A DNA stretch of 35,685 bases from JANYJJ01 sp038241115 (GTDB lineage: Bacteria > Pseudomonadota > Gammaproteobacteria > Burkholderiales > Burkholderiaceae_C), in contig JBBRGA010000016.1 of assembly GCA_038241115.1 (NCBI GenBank), positions 1 to 35,685 on the forward strand. Reading direction: 5' to 3'. The notes beneath the pieces were generated by a model. The model was not told the origin of the DNA. It ran no database searches and worked only from the letters and a program-made list of their open reading frames with translations. This document shows positions 17,570 through 25,741 of the stretch, piece by piece. Numbering within the stretch: position 1 is the stretch's first letter; every line of letters begins with the position of its first letter. A program made the translations under genes and the position numbers.

Positions 17570-18747
17570 TGCGTCAGCTCCTTGCTCACTGCGTCAATCA
17601 TCTCCAACATGATCTCGAACGACGGCGGATCGACCACTTGCGTCAGCCTTTCCTCTACCGCCAAGCCGGTGGGCTGCACCGCCTTCATGAACACGCCGGA
17701 GTCGGCGATTCGAAAGCCGTATTCCACCGCGATGCGCTGCAACTCCGGGTGGCTGCCCAGCAGCTCGGCCAGTTTGCGGGCGCGTTCCGTCACCGCCACA
17801 AAAACCACCTTGTTGACGATGGTGGGCTGCGGGTACATCAGCACCATTTCTTTGGCGATTCCTGTCCCCATGCCGCCTGCGTTTGCGGCCTCTGCTGCGC
17901 CGACCTTTTTGCTCAAGGCAAATTGCACCATCTGGTTTTCGTACAAGAACGCCATCGGGGTCTTGCCAATGCCGATGGACACGTAATCGTCAAAATTACC
18001 GTTGACGTAGTTTTCCTGATAGCCCTGGCGCTTGAACAACTCGGCCACTTTGATGGACACGGCCTGCGCGGTGGCACGGTCGGTGACGATGTCGCCGTTG
18101 ATGGCTTGGCTGGTCAGTGCCAGGTACATGGCGGCCGAGTTGCTGCGGCGAACGTCGGTGGTGCTGACCAGGACGCTGCGCGTCACGTCGTAGCCGGCTG
18201 CACCCTGCAAGTCTTTCCAGCGTTTCTTGGCCAGCATGAGCGTGGTCAGCTTGCTCATGTCCACGCCGTAGGTGCGTTCGCCGATGGGTTTGGCCACGCC
18301 GTTGGCGACCAGAATTTTCGCAATCGGCGTCCAGCTCGCAATCACCATCGGCGTGAAAAACGGCGACGACTGCGTGGTGTTGATGTTGGCTTTGCGCGCC
18401 GCGTCGGCAATTTGATTGGCGGCCACCACGCCGGATGGGAACAGGAAATCGGGAACTGTCTGGGCGGCGGCAGCGGCAGTGACTTTGCCCGCCATGTCGC
18501 GGCTGCCGACGCGTGTGGTTTGCACCGACAGGCGCTTCTCGGCCAAAATTTTTCGCACCCGTTCGTCGGCGAAGTAGGGCTCGACGTCGAGCGCAATCAG
18601 GCCAGTGATGGCGCCGGTCGCGGCTGCTTCGGCCTCATCGGCCTTCTTGGCGACTTCTGCCTTCTGGCCGCGCAGCGCGAGGAACAACGCCGCACCAAAG
18701 GCCGCGAGCAGCAGCAAGGTCAACGCGGTCTTGAGGCCTTTGGACAT
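17566..18747 (-). CDS. Membrane-anchored periplasmic binding-like protein, partner of the SBP-VWA lipoprotein
   Basis: 393 aa. A hydrophobic segment at residues 7-26 serves as anchor or uncleaved signal, followed by a charged Ala/Glu linker (28-45). The rest looks like a solute-binding fold: TGLIALDVEPYFADERV, the PDFLFPSG motif, and ENQMVQFALSKK near the hinge; there is no VWA domain. It lacks recognised catalytic residues. ATGA overlap with the SBP-VWA gene predicts coupled synthesis. It follows the acyl-CoA dehydrogenase gene by 21 bp and could be cotranscribed with it, though the functions differ. Confidence 0.72.
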   Translation of the reverse strand: MSKGLKTALTLLLLAAFGAALFLALRGQKAEVAKKADEAEAAATGAITGLIALDVEPYFADERVRKILAEKRLSVQTTRVGSRDMAGKVTAAAAAQTVPDFLFPSGVVAANQIADAARKANINTTQSSPFFTPMVIASWTPIAKILVANGVAKPIGERTYGVDMSKLTTLMLAKKRWKDLQGAAGYDVTRSVLVSTTDVRRSNSAAMYLALTSQAINGDIVTDRATAQAVSIKVAELFKRQGYQENYVNGNFDDYVSIGIGKTPMAFLYENQMVQFALSKKVGAAEAANAGGMGTGIAKEMVLMYPQPTIVNKVVFVAVTERARKLAELLGSHPELQRIAVEYGFRIADSGVFMKAVQPTGLAVEERLTQVVDPPSFEIMLEMIDAVSKELTQ

Positions 18748-18768
18748 GAGCGATCTCCTGACGCGTCT

Positions 18769-19914
18769 TCAACCGCTGGTCTGTGTTGCCAAAGCCCGCC
18801 CGATCAATATTTTTTGAACGTCGCTGGTGCCTTCGTAGATTTGGCAAACCCGCACATCACGGTAAATGCGCTCGACCGGGAAGTCGCTCACATAACCGTA
18901 GCCGCCGTGAATTTGGATGGCAGCACTGCACACACTTTCTGCCATCTCGCTGGCATAAAGTTTGGCCATCGCTGCTTCTTTCAAGCAGGGCCGACCCGAA
19001 TCTTTCAGCGCCGCGGCGTGGTGCAGCAATTGACGCGACGCTTCAATTTGCGTGGCCATCTCGCCCAAGCGGAAGTGCACGGCTTGGTGTTCAAAAATAG
19101 GTTTGCCAAAGGCCACTCGGTCTTTGGCGTAGCGCAGCGCGGCCTCGAATGCGGCGCGTGCCATGCCCACGCTTTGCGCCGCAATGCCGATGCGCCCGCC
19201 TTCCAAGCCTGAGAGCGCAATTTTCAAACCCTGGCCTTCTTCGCCCAACAGGTTGGCGGCGGGTATGCGGCAGTTTTCAAACAAGATTTGCGCTGTGTCC
19301 GAGGCGTGCTGGCCCATCTTGTCTTCCAGGCGCGCCACGGTGTAGCCGGGCGCGTTGGTGGGCACGATAAAGGCGCTGATGCCTTTTTTGCCGGCTGCCT
19401 TGTCGGTGACGGCCATCACGATGGCCACGTCGCCGTTCTTGCCGCTGGTGATGAACTGCTTGACGCCGTTGATCAGGTAGTGGGCGCCATCGCGCGTGGC
19501 CGTGGTTTTCAAGCCGTCGGCTTGTGAGCCGGCATGCGGCTCGGTCAGGCAAAACGCACCCAGCATGTCGCCGCGCGCCAGTGGCCGCAGCCACTGCTGT
19601 TTTTGCGCCTCGTTTGCCCACGCCATGAGGATGGAATTGACTGGGCAATTGGTGACGCTGACAACCGTGGACGTGGCGCCGTCGCCTGCGGCAATTTCTT
19701 CAAGGATGACGGCGAGCGCCAAGTAGTCCAGGCCTGCGCCGTCGTACTGCGTCGGCACGGCGATGCCGTAGCAGCCCAGCGCGGCCAAGCCTTTCAGTTC
19801 AGCCGCGGGGAAGTGGTGGGTTTTGTCCCAGTGCGCGGCAAGCGGCGCAATGCGGTCTTGCACATACGCGCGCACCGCATCTTGAACGGCGAGGTGGTCT
19901 TCACTGAGCAGCAT
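18769..19914 (-). CDS. Acyl-CoA dehydrogenase
   Basis: FAD enzyme of 381 aa that introduces the alpha,beta double bond in acyl-CoA, passing electrons to ETF. Family marks are AFCLTEPHAGSQADG, FITSGKNGD, the GGRIGIAAQSVGMARAAFE helix and the C-terminal QIYEGTSDVQKILIGR, where Glu361 is the catalytic base at the usual short/medium-chain position. The length and motifs fit the short-chain (butyryl-CoA) or branched-chain group. It is the last gene of a thiolase-hydratase-SDR-dehydrogenase series, 50 bp after the SDR gene. Confidence 0.92.
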   Translation of the reverse strand: MLLSEDHLAVQDAVRAYVQDRIAPLAAHWDKTHHFPAAELKGLAALGCYGIAVPTQYDGAGLDYLALAVILEEIAAGDGATSTVVSVTNCPVNSILMAWANEAQKQQWLRPLARGDMLGAFCLTEPHAGSQADGLKTTATRDGAHYLINGVKQFITSGKNGDVAIVMAVTDKAAGKKGISAFIVPTNAPGYTVARLEDKMGQHASDTAQILFENCRIPAANLLGEEGQGLKIALSGLEGGRIGIAAQSVGMARAAFEAALRYAKDRVAFGKPIFEHQAVHFRLGEMATQIEASRQLLHHAAALKDSGRPCLKEAAMAKLYASEMAESVCSAAIQIHGGYGYVSDFPVERIYRDVRVCQIYEGTSDVQKILIGRALATQTSG

Positions 19915-19964
19915 GTCTGACTCCGATGTGCCAAAAATTCATGGGCGGCGACCCTTCCGAGGTG

Positions 19965-20630
19965 TCACCAAGCAAGGGTGCTGCCGTCGTGATTGAAAAA
20001 TTTTCCGTTGTCGTCGGCACGCAAGCCCGCCAAAAGTTTGCGCATATCGGCCACGCTGTGCTCGGGTGTGAGGTCGGCACCGGCGCCGCCCATGTCGGTT
20101 TTTACCCAGCCGGGGTGCAAGGCCACGCAAACGGCTTGTCCTTGCAGCACCATGGAGGCGTCTTTCAAAACCGAGTTGAGCGCGGCTTTGGAGGCACGGT
20201 ACAGCCAAGCCGCGGGCGAATCCCGCTGGCCGATGGAGCCCATCTTCGACGACAAAACAGCCAGCTTAGCGCCGGATGCCAACACGCCTTGCAGCTGCGG
20301 CAGCACGCGCATGGCACCCAGCACATTGGTGTGCATGACGGCGTCGAATTCATCGGCCGTGGGCGCATCGAAGCCGCTGGCTCGGGGGCCGAACGCGCCC
20401 GCGTTGTAGATCACCACGTCGAAGGCTTCGCCGTTCACCGCCCAGGCCAACCCAGACACGCTGGCGACGTCGGTGACGTCAAGCCGCAGCGCTTTGGCAC
20501 CCAGGCTTTGAAGGCGGCTCGAGCCGTCAGCATCGCGCGCCGTGGCGGTGACGGCCGCGTCACCTGCGCGGTACTGCCGAACAAATTCCAGACCCAAACC
20601 GCGCGACGCGCCGACCACCAATACTTTCAT
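19965..20630 (-). CDS. SDR-family oxidoreductase
   Basis: 221 aa. NAD(P)-binding GASRGLG is at residues 8-14, NAG at 76-78, the catalytic Ser at about 128 and the YxxxK motif at Tyr144-Lys148 (LYRASK). A 21-residue longer frame upstream is rejected because MKVLVVGASRG begins the first strand directly. The sequence fits the C-factor/sniffer-like short dehydrogenases. It starts 10 bp after the MaoC gene and may reduce a hydroxyacyl or carbonyl intermediate of that operon, but the substrate is unknown. Confidence 0.9.
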   Translation of the reverse strand: MKVLVVGASRGLGLEFVRQYRAGDAAVTATARDADGSSRLQSLGAKALRLDVTDVASVSGLAWAVNGEAFDVVIYNAGAFGPRASGFDAPTADEFDAVMHTNVLGAMRVLPQLQGVLASGAKLAVLSSKMGSIGQRDSPAAWLYRASKAALNSVLKDASMVLQGQAVCVALHPGWVKTDMGGAGADLTPEHSVADMRKLLAGLRADDNGKFFNHDGSTLAW

Positions 20631-20640
20631 GCCCTGCCCT

Positions 20641-21111
20641 TCAAACGACAACGATCGACTTCGACTCGCTGACCAAAATCGATCCGCGCGCAATGATCAA
20701 CGGCTTGCCGGAGCCAATGCGCGCCGCACCGTCAAGCTGTGCCAACAGGCCGCCCAATTTCGCCTTCCATTCAAGGCTGGAAACTTGCCACGTCAACAGA
20801 ACATCCTGATCCGCGAAAACCGGGCTCTTGAATGAAAAGTTCATGTTCAGACACAGCATTTGACGATGCAGGCCGTCGTCTGAACGCGAAAAATAAGTGG
20901 CGAGCATGCCCATCATCACGGCTGAGGTGTGTTGACCGCTGGCAATGATTTCGCCAAAGCGCGCGCGTTGTGCAACCTGGTTGTCGAGGTGCAGCGGGTT
21001 CTCATCAAACGTCATCCGGGCAAAGGCTGCGATCTCATCGCGTGAGTAGCGCACGGTGCGACTGAGCCGTTCGCCGACTTCAATCAACTGAGCGCTTTCA
21101 ACCGCCGACAT
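20641..21111 (-). CDS. MaoC-like hotdog-fold hydratase
   Basis: 156 aa. The hydratase motif FDENPLHLD (residues 35-43) gives the Asp and His used by R-specific enoyl-CoA hydratases, followed by ARFGEIIASGQHT. The start ATG comes directly after the thiolase TGA without a gap. It probably hydrates an enoyl-CoA in the pathway formed with the neighbouring thiolase and acyl-CoA dehydrogenase; in a PHB-forming host it could also supply R-3-hydroxyacyl-CoA. The second half is less conserved. Confidence 0.85.
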   Translation of the reverse strand: MSAVESAQLIEVGERLSRTVRYSRDEIAAFARMTFDENPLHLDNQVAQRARFGEIIASGQHTSAVMMGMLATYFSRSDDGLHRQMLCLNMNFSFKSPVFADQDVLLTWQVSSLEWKAKLGGLLAQLDGAARIGSGKPLIIARGSILVSESKSIVVV

Positions 21112-22305
21112 TCAGATCAGCTCCAACGTCAAGGCTGTTGCCTCACCGCCACCGATGCACAGGGCCGCCACGCCTTTTTTCAGCCCGCGTTTTTTCAGCG
21201 CGCCAAGCAGAGTCACCACAATGCGCGCTCCGCTGGCACCGATGGGGTGGCCCAACGCACAGGCACCGCCGTGGACGTTGACGATCTCGTGCGGCAATTT
21301 GAATTCGGTCATGGCGGCCAGGGTCACGGCGGCGAAGGCTTCGTTGACCTCCCAAAGGTCCACGTCTTTGGCGGTCCAGCCGGTCTTTTTCAATACTTTT
21401 TCGATGGCACCCACCGGCGCGGTGGTGAACCAATTGGGGGCCTGCGCATGCACCGCGTGGGCATGGATGCGGGCGATCGGTGTGACGCCCATTTGCCGGG
21501 CCGTGCTTTCGCGCATCAACACCAAAGCGGCTGCGCCGTCAGAAATGCTGCTGGACGTGGCGGCCGTGATGCTGCCGTCTTTTTTGAACGCTGGCCTCAG
21601 GCCGGCGATCTTGTCGAGCTTGGCTTTGAACGGCTGCTCGTCAAACTTGACCATCACGTCACCGCTTTTGCCGGCCACCTTGACGGGCGCGATTTCCCAT
21701 TCGAAGCTGCCGTCTTCATTGGCACGCTTGGCGCGCTCGGTCGAGGCAATGGCAAATGCGTCCATGGCTTCGCGAGAAAACTTGTACTTGTCGACGCACT
21801 CTTCGGCGAACACGCCCATGGCTTTGCCGCTGCCGTCGGGCAATTTTTCGTAGGCGTCTTCCAGTCCGTCCATGGCCATGTGGTCGAACAGCGCCGCCTT
21901 GCCGTACTTCACGCCCTTGCGCGCAAACATCAGGTGCGGTGCGTTGGTCATGCTTTCCATGCCGCCTGCCACCATCACATCGACGCTGTCGGCCTTCAAC
22001 ATGTCGTGCGCAAACATCATGGCGCGCATGCCCGAGCCGCACATCTTGGACAGCGTGACCGCGCCCACCGACTGCGGCAAGCCAGCGCCCAGCGCTGCTT
22101 GACGCGCGGGCGCCTGGCCCTCACCGGCCATCAAACAGTTGCCCATCAACACTTCGCCCACGGCGTCAGCCGGAATGCCTGCGCGCTGGATTGCAGCCGC
22201 AATCGCGGTGGCACCCAACTGCACGGCGCTGATGGATGAAAAATCACCCAGCAATCCGCCGATGGGCGTGCGGGCGGCAGAAACGATAACGATGGAATCG
22301 GTCAT
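21112..22305 (-). CDS. Acetyl-CoA C-acyltransferase (thiolase)
   Basis: 397 aa, typical for thiolase II. It makes or cleaves 3-ketoacyl-CoA with CoA. Catalytic residues are visible: Cys89 in SKMCGSG, His353 in GHPIGASGA and Cys383 in CIGGGEA. The start at 22305 has a perfect AGGAGGT seven bases upstream, which decides against the 143-residue longer frame that runs back into aceK. Degradative use is suggested by the adjacent dehydrogenase and hydratase, but a PhaA-like role in acetoacetyl-CoA synthesis cannot be excluded. Confidence 0.95.
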   Translation of the reverse strand: MTDSIVIVSAARTPIGGLLGDFSSISAVQLGATAIAAAIQRAGIPADAVGEVLMGNCLMAGEGQAPARQAALGAGLPQSVGAVTLSKMCGSGMRAMMFAHDMLKADSVDVMVAGGMESMTNAPHLMFARKGVKYGKAALFDHMAMDGLEDAYEKLPDGSGKAMGVFAEECVDKYKFSREAMDAFAIASTERAKRANEDGSFEWEIAPVKVAGKSGDVMVKFDEQPFKAKLDKIAGLRPAFKKDGSITAATSSSISDGAAALVLMRESTARQMGVTPIARIHAHAVHAQAPNWFTTAPVGAIEKVLKKTGWTAKDVDLWEVNEAFAAVTLAAMTEFKLPHEIVNVHGGACALGHPIGASGARIVVTLLGALKKRGLKKGVAALCIGGGEATALTLELI

Positions 22306-22349
22306 GAAAAACCTCCTGAAAAAACGCAGATGAATGCGGCACAGACACC

Positions 22350-24152
22350 TCAGCCGAATGCTGCAGTTTGCCGGAAACGTTTGGCCGACTCGTAAGGAAA
22401 CACGTCGTGAACATACCCGGCCTGTATGCGTTCTTTGTGACCTTGCCAAAAGCTGGCTTGCAGCAAATCGGCATGGTGTTTCATGAACACCGCCCTGACG
22501 CTGGGGTTGCCCAGCAAGAAGGGCTCGAAGGTTTCGGGGAACACATCTTTGGGCCCCACTCGATACCAAATTTCGCCTGACATTTCTTCCTCTTCGTTGC
22601 GCGGCTCTGGCACTTTGCGAAAGTTGCAGTCGGTGAGGTATTCGATTTCGTCGTAGTCGTAAAAAACCACCTTGCCGTGGCGGGTGACGCCAAAATTTTT
22701 CCACAGCATGTCGCCAGGAAAAATATTGGCGCACACCAGGTCTTTGATGGCATTGCCGTACTCCACCACCGCGTGACCCAGTTGCTCGGGCGTGGCCTCC
22801 TGCAAGTAGATGTTCAGCGGAATCATGCGCCGCTCGATATAGACATGGCGGATCACCAATTCGTCGCCTTCTTCTTCAATCAGGCTGGGGCAAAAGTGCT
22901 TCAGCTCGGCGACCAATTCCTCGTTGAAGCGAGCGCGCGGAAACGCCACGTTGCTGTACTCCAGCGTGTCGGCCATCCGGCCCACGCGGTCGTGCTGCTT
23001 GACCAGCAAATACTTGGCTTTGATGAGTTCGCGGGTGGTGTCTTTTTGCGACGGATAAAAGTCTTTGATGACTTTGAACACGTAAGGAAATGACGGCAAA
23101 TCAAACACCAGCATCACCATGCCTTTGATGCCCGGCGCAATGCGGAACTGGTCACTGGAGTTGCGCAAGTGAGCCAAGAAATCGCGGTAGAAAAGGTTCT
23201 TTCCGTGCTTTTGCAAGCCCAGGCTGTTGTACAGCTCGGTGCGCGGCTTGCGCGGCAGCATGGAGCGCAAAAACTGCACATAGGCCGACGGGATTTCCAT
23301 GTCCACCATGAAGTAAGCGCGGGCAAAGCTGAACAAGATCAGCAACTCGTCTTCGCCGAACAGCACGGTGTCAATGCTGAGTTGTCGGCCTTCGGTGTGC
23401 AGCACCGGCAAGGCAAACGGTGTCTCGGTGAAGCCGTTGATGATCTTGCCCACGACATAGGCACCTTTGTTTCTGAAGAACAAAGACGACAGCACCTGAA
23501 ACTGGAAATTGGCGCGCATGCGGAAGTCGCCCAGCTCCCGTGAGACCGCTGCGTGCACCGCGTCGATGTCACGTTCCAGGTCTTCGAACTCACGCGTCAG
23601 GCCGAAGTCTTGCACCAGCTTCAGCCAGGTGTCGCGCATGCTGTCGCGCGTGTTGTTTTGGCCGGGATCGCTGGTTGAACTGCCCGTCGGGTAATAAGCG
23701 CGAAACGTAGGCTTCGCAGCAGGCTCGTCGTTTTCGATGTACTCGGTGCTCACCGCCGGGCGCACAAAAATGAAGGCGTTGTGAAAGTAGCTGCGGTGCA
23801 AAATTTTGGTGGTGACTGAATTGAAAAACGTCTCGGCCAGCTCGGGTTGGTGGTGGTTGGTCAACAAGCCGATGTAGTGCAGCTTGACCTGCTGCCACAC
23901 ATTGTTGGTGAGCTCCGCGGCTTGGTACTCGGTTTGCAAGCGCTCGGCCGCATCGTTCACCCGCAGGTCGTAGAACTCGATGCGCTCACGCTGTGCGCGT
24001 TGCTGGCCGTGCCAGTCGGCAGCTTCGAAACGGCCTTTGGCTTCGGCGCTGGTTTGACGGAACAAGCGGTAGTGCAGGTTGAAGCCGTCGAGCATGGTTT
24101 GCGCAATGTCGAAGGCGCGCAGGTCGGTGAGTTTTTGCGGAAATGTGGGCAT
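22350..24152 (-). CDS. aceK: Isocitrate dehydrogenase kinase/phosphatase
   Basis: 600 aa. AceK phosphorylates and dephosphorylates isocitrate dehydrogenase, sending isocitrate to the TCA cycle or the glyoxylate shunt. The N-terminal regulatory region (YRLFRQTSAEAKGRFE...ERIEFYD) and the kinase-like domain with the ATP-loop APGIKGMVMLVF and the VVFYDYDEIEYLTDCNFR segment are complete. The Met at 24152 begins the family sequence; the longer frame overlaps the carbonic anhydrase gene, whose stop is 5 bp upstream. No aceA or aceB is in the window. Confidence 0.96.
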   Translation of the reverse strand: MPTFPQKLTDLRAFDIAQTMLDGFNLHYRLFRQTSAEAKGRFEAADWHGQQRAQRERIEFYDLRVNDAAERLQTEYQAAELTNNVWQQVKLHYIGLLTNHHQPELAETFFNSVTTKILHRSYFHNAFIFVRPAVSTEYIENDEPAAKPTFRAYYPTGSSTSDPGQNNTRDSMRDTWLKLVQDFGLTREFEDLERDIDAVHAAVSRELGDFRMRANFQFQVLSSLFFRNKGAYVVGKIINGFTETPFALPVLHTEGRQLSIDTVLFGEDELLILFSFARAYFMVDMEIPSAYVQFLRSMLPRKPRTELYNSLGLQKHGKNLFYRDFLAHLRNSSDQFRIAPGIKGMVMLVFDLPSFPYVFKVIKDFYPSQKDTTRELIKAKYLLVKQHDRVGRMADTLEYSNVAFPRARFNEELVAELKHFCPSLIEEEGDELVIRHVYIERRMIPLNIYLQEATPEQLGHAVVEYGNAIKDLVCANIFPGDMLWKNFGVTRHGKVVFYDYDEIEYLTDCNFRKVPEPRNEEEEMSGEIWYRVGPKDVFPETFEPFLLGNPSVRAVFMKHHADLLQASFWQGHKERIQAGYVHDVFPYESAKRFRQTAAFG

Positions 24153-24157
24153 GGCGT

Positions 24158-24832
24158 TTAGGTTGGGGTGGGGTTCTCGAAACGACTGTGAAGCGCGCTC
24201 AGCGCCATGCCGTAGGCCGCGCTCAGTTCGGAGTCCGCGCGCACCGTCATCTTCAAATCTTCGATCAGCCCGTTGTGCAAGCCGTAAACCCAACCGTGCA
24301 CCACCACGGTTTGCGCGCGCGCCCAGGCGTCTTGCACCACCGTGGTTTCGCACACGTTAAGCGACTGTTCGAGCACGTTCAGCTCGGCCATGGCGTTCAG
24401 CCGCATCGCCTCGTTGGGCAGCGTGTCCAGAAACGCCCTGTGTTTGTTGCGCACGTCTTGCACGTGGCGCAGCCAGTTGCCCGACAGGCCCACACGCGCC
24501 TTCAGCATGGCCGCTTTGACGCCGCTGCACCCGTAGTGGCCGACCACGATGATGTGCTGCACTTTCAGCTGGTCAATTGCAAACTCGATGACGCTGAGGC
24601 AGTTCAGATCGGAGTGAACCACGACGTTGGCGACGTTGCGGTGCACGAACATTTCGCCGGGCAGCAGGCCCACAATTTCGTTGGCCGGCACGCGGCTGTC
24701 CGAGCAACCTATCCACAAATACTGCGGCGTCTGTTGCTTCATCAAGTTGGTGAAAAAGCCCGGCGTGCGCGCCTCGGTGTCGCGCGCCCACTGCCGGTTG
24801 CTTTGAAAAAGTTCGTCGAGCTCGATGGTCAT
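24158..24832 (-). CDS. can: Beta-class carbonic anhydrase
   Basis: 224 aa. It interconverts CO2 and bicarbonate. Zinc ligands are Cys43 (in IGCSDSRVP), His99 and Cys102 (in VVGHYGCSG), with the catalytic Asp45-Arg47 pair also present. Length and motifs match E. coli Can. The Met at 24832 is used; a 50-residue extension into the repeat-bearing upstream gap is not homologous. It lies 5 bp before aceK, so the two are probably one transcript. Confidence 0.95.
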   Translation of the reverse strand: MTIELDELFQSNRQWARDTEARTPGFFTNLMKQQTPQYLWIGCSDSRVPANEIVGLLPGEMFVHRNVANVVVHSDLNCLSVIEFAIDQLKVQHIIVVGHYGCSGVKAAMLKARVGLSGNWLRHVQDVRNKHRAFLDTLPNEAMRLNAMAELNVLEQSLNVCETTVVQDAWARAQTVVVHGWVYGLHNGLIEDLKMTVRADSELSAAYGMALSALHSRFENPTPT

Positions 24833-24885
24833 GGCCGAAAGCTTAGGGGCGATGCTGTTTGCTCTACTGAAAACAGAAACCAAGT

Positions 24886-24970
24886 CCCGTTCGGGCTGAG
24901 GTGTCGATGTCCTTCGCTGACCATTCCCCCGTTCGCTCGGGACCGCCGGAAGAGCCACCTCAGGGCGAAC
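24886..24970. repeat. Interspersed inverted repeat element, locus 2
   Basis: Bases 24886-24907 (CCCGTTCGGGCTGAGGTGTCGA) and 24947-24970 face each other as inverted arms sharing a CGTTCGNNCTGAGGT core, 39 bp apart. Both arms have inverse copies at 15652-15673 and 15818-15841. This is a REP/BIME-like element, possibly forming a hairpin in the can promoter region. Confidence 0.72.
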
Positions 24971-25024
24971 GGAGCGGGACAAAAGTCGCGGAGCAAACCC
25001 ATAAGACTTATCAAAGCACGTGTG

Positions 25025-25741
25025 TCAAAGGCGCAAGTGCCTCGGCGCTGTCTGCGCCAACGCTTCATCGCCCTGCCGGCGCCAGCACACAGCGGCCGAT
25101 TCGCCCGGCGCGCTGCTGACGGCTTCGACCCACGCTTCGTTCTCATACAAAACCGCAACGTTTTCACCGGCGCCGACGGCTCTGCCCTGGGTGGCCCTCA
25201 ACATCGGTTGACGCCAAGCCTCGCTGTCCAGATGAGGGCAAAAGGTGCCGGGCAACCAGCCCAAACCCGCACGCGTGCCGCCGCCGGGAACGCTGTCGGT
25301 GATGTAGTTTTCAAACCAACAATTGGCGCCGGCGCTGATGCCCGCCAGCACAGTCCCGGCTTCGTAGGCTTGGCGCAGCGCGCTGTCAAACCCAAACTCG
25401 CGCCACACGGCCAGCATGGCGGGCGTGTTGCCACCGCCCACAAAAATAATATCGGCGCCGCGAACTTCTGCGGCGTAGTCGCGCTTCATCTCGTAGGGGA
25501 AAAACGGCAAGGTGTTGGCCGCGCATCCCAGCGCGGTGAAGGCTTTCATGAACTTGAGTTGTGCCCGCTCGCTGTCGCCAGACGCCGTGCCCAAGTAGAG
25601 AACCTTGGGTTGCGGCGCACGAGCCAGCGAAAGCAGATAGCGCTCTTGCAAGCCGCCGGCGTCGTCCATCAAAAAGCCGCCGCCGCCGATCGCCAGGATG
25701 CGGCGCGGCGGGTTCGAATCAAGTTCGGCTACCGGCGTCAC
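25025..25741 (-). CDS. Peptidase E-like (S51) protein
   Basis: 238 aa of the class I glutamine amidotransferase-like fold. The nucleophile elbow GISAGANCWF places the catalytic Ser at 136, and VGGGNTPAML (101-110) forms the second conserved loop. PepE-type enzymes cut Asp-X dipeptides or, in relatives, cyanophycin fragments. The start overlaps the stop of isovaleryl-CoA dehydrogenase by four bases (ATGA), so it is made together with leucine-degradation enzyme; the reason is not obvious. Substrate unknown. Confidence 0.87.
   Translation of the reverse strand: MTPVAELDSNPPRRILAIGGGGFLMDDAGGLQERYLLSLARAPQPKVLYLGTASGDSERAQLKFMKAFTALGCAANTLPFFPYEMKRDYAAEVRGADIIFVGGGNTPAMLAVWREFGFDSALRQAYEAGTVLAGISAGANCWFENYITDSVPGGGTRAGLGWLPGTFCPHLDSEAWRQPMLRATQGRAVGAGENVAVLYENEAWVEAVSSAPGESAAVCWRRQGDEALAQTAPRHLRL

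Noticed and set aside
17458..19212. Long plus-strand open frame of 584 codons opposite the SBP and acyl-CoA dehydrogenase genes
   Set aside because: His/Arg/Gly-rich composition without any family motif; it is an antisense shadow of GC-rich codon usage on the minus strand, as are the plus frames at 24143-25861, 15644-17119 and 12086-13477.
21112..22734. Thiolase starting 143 codons further upstream
   Set aside because: The extension runs back through the 3' end of aceK in another frame and a perfect ribosome binding site precedes the Met at 22305.
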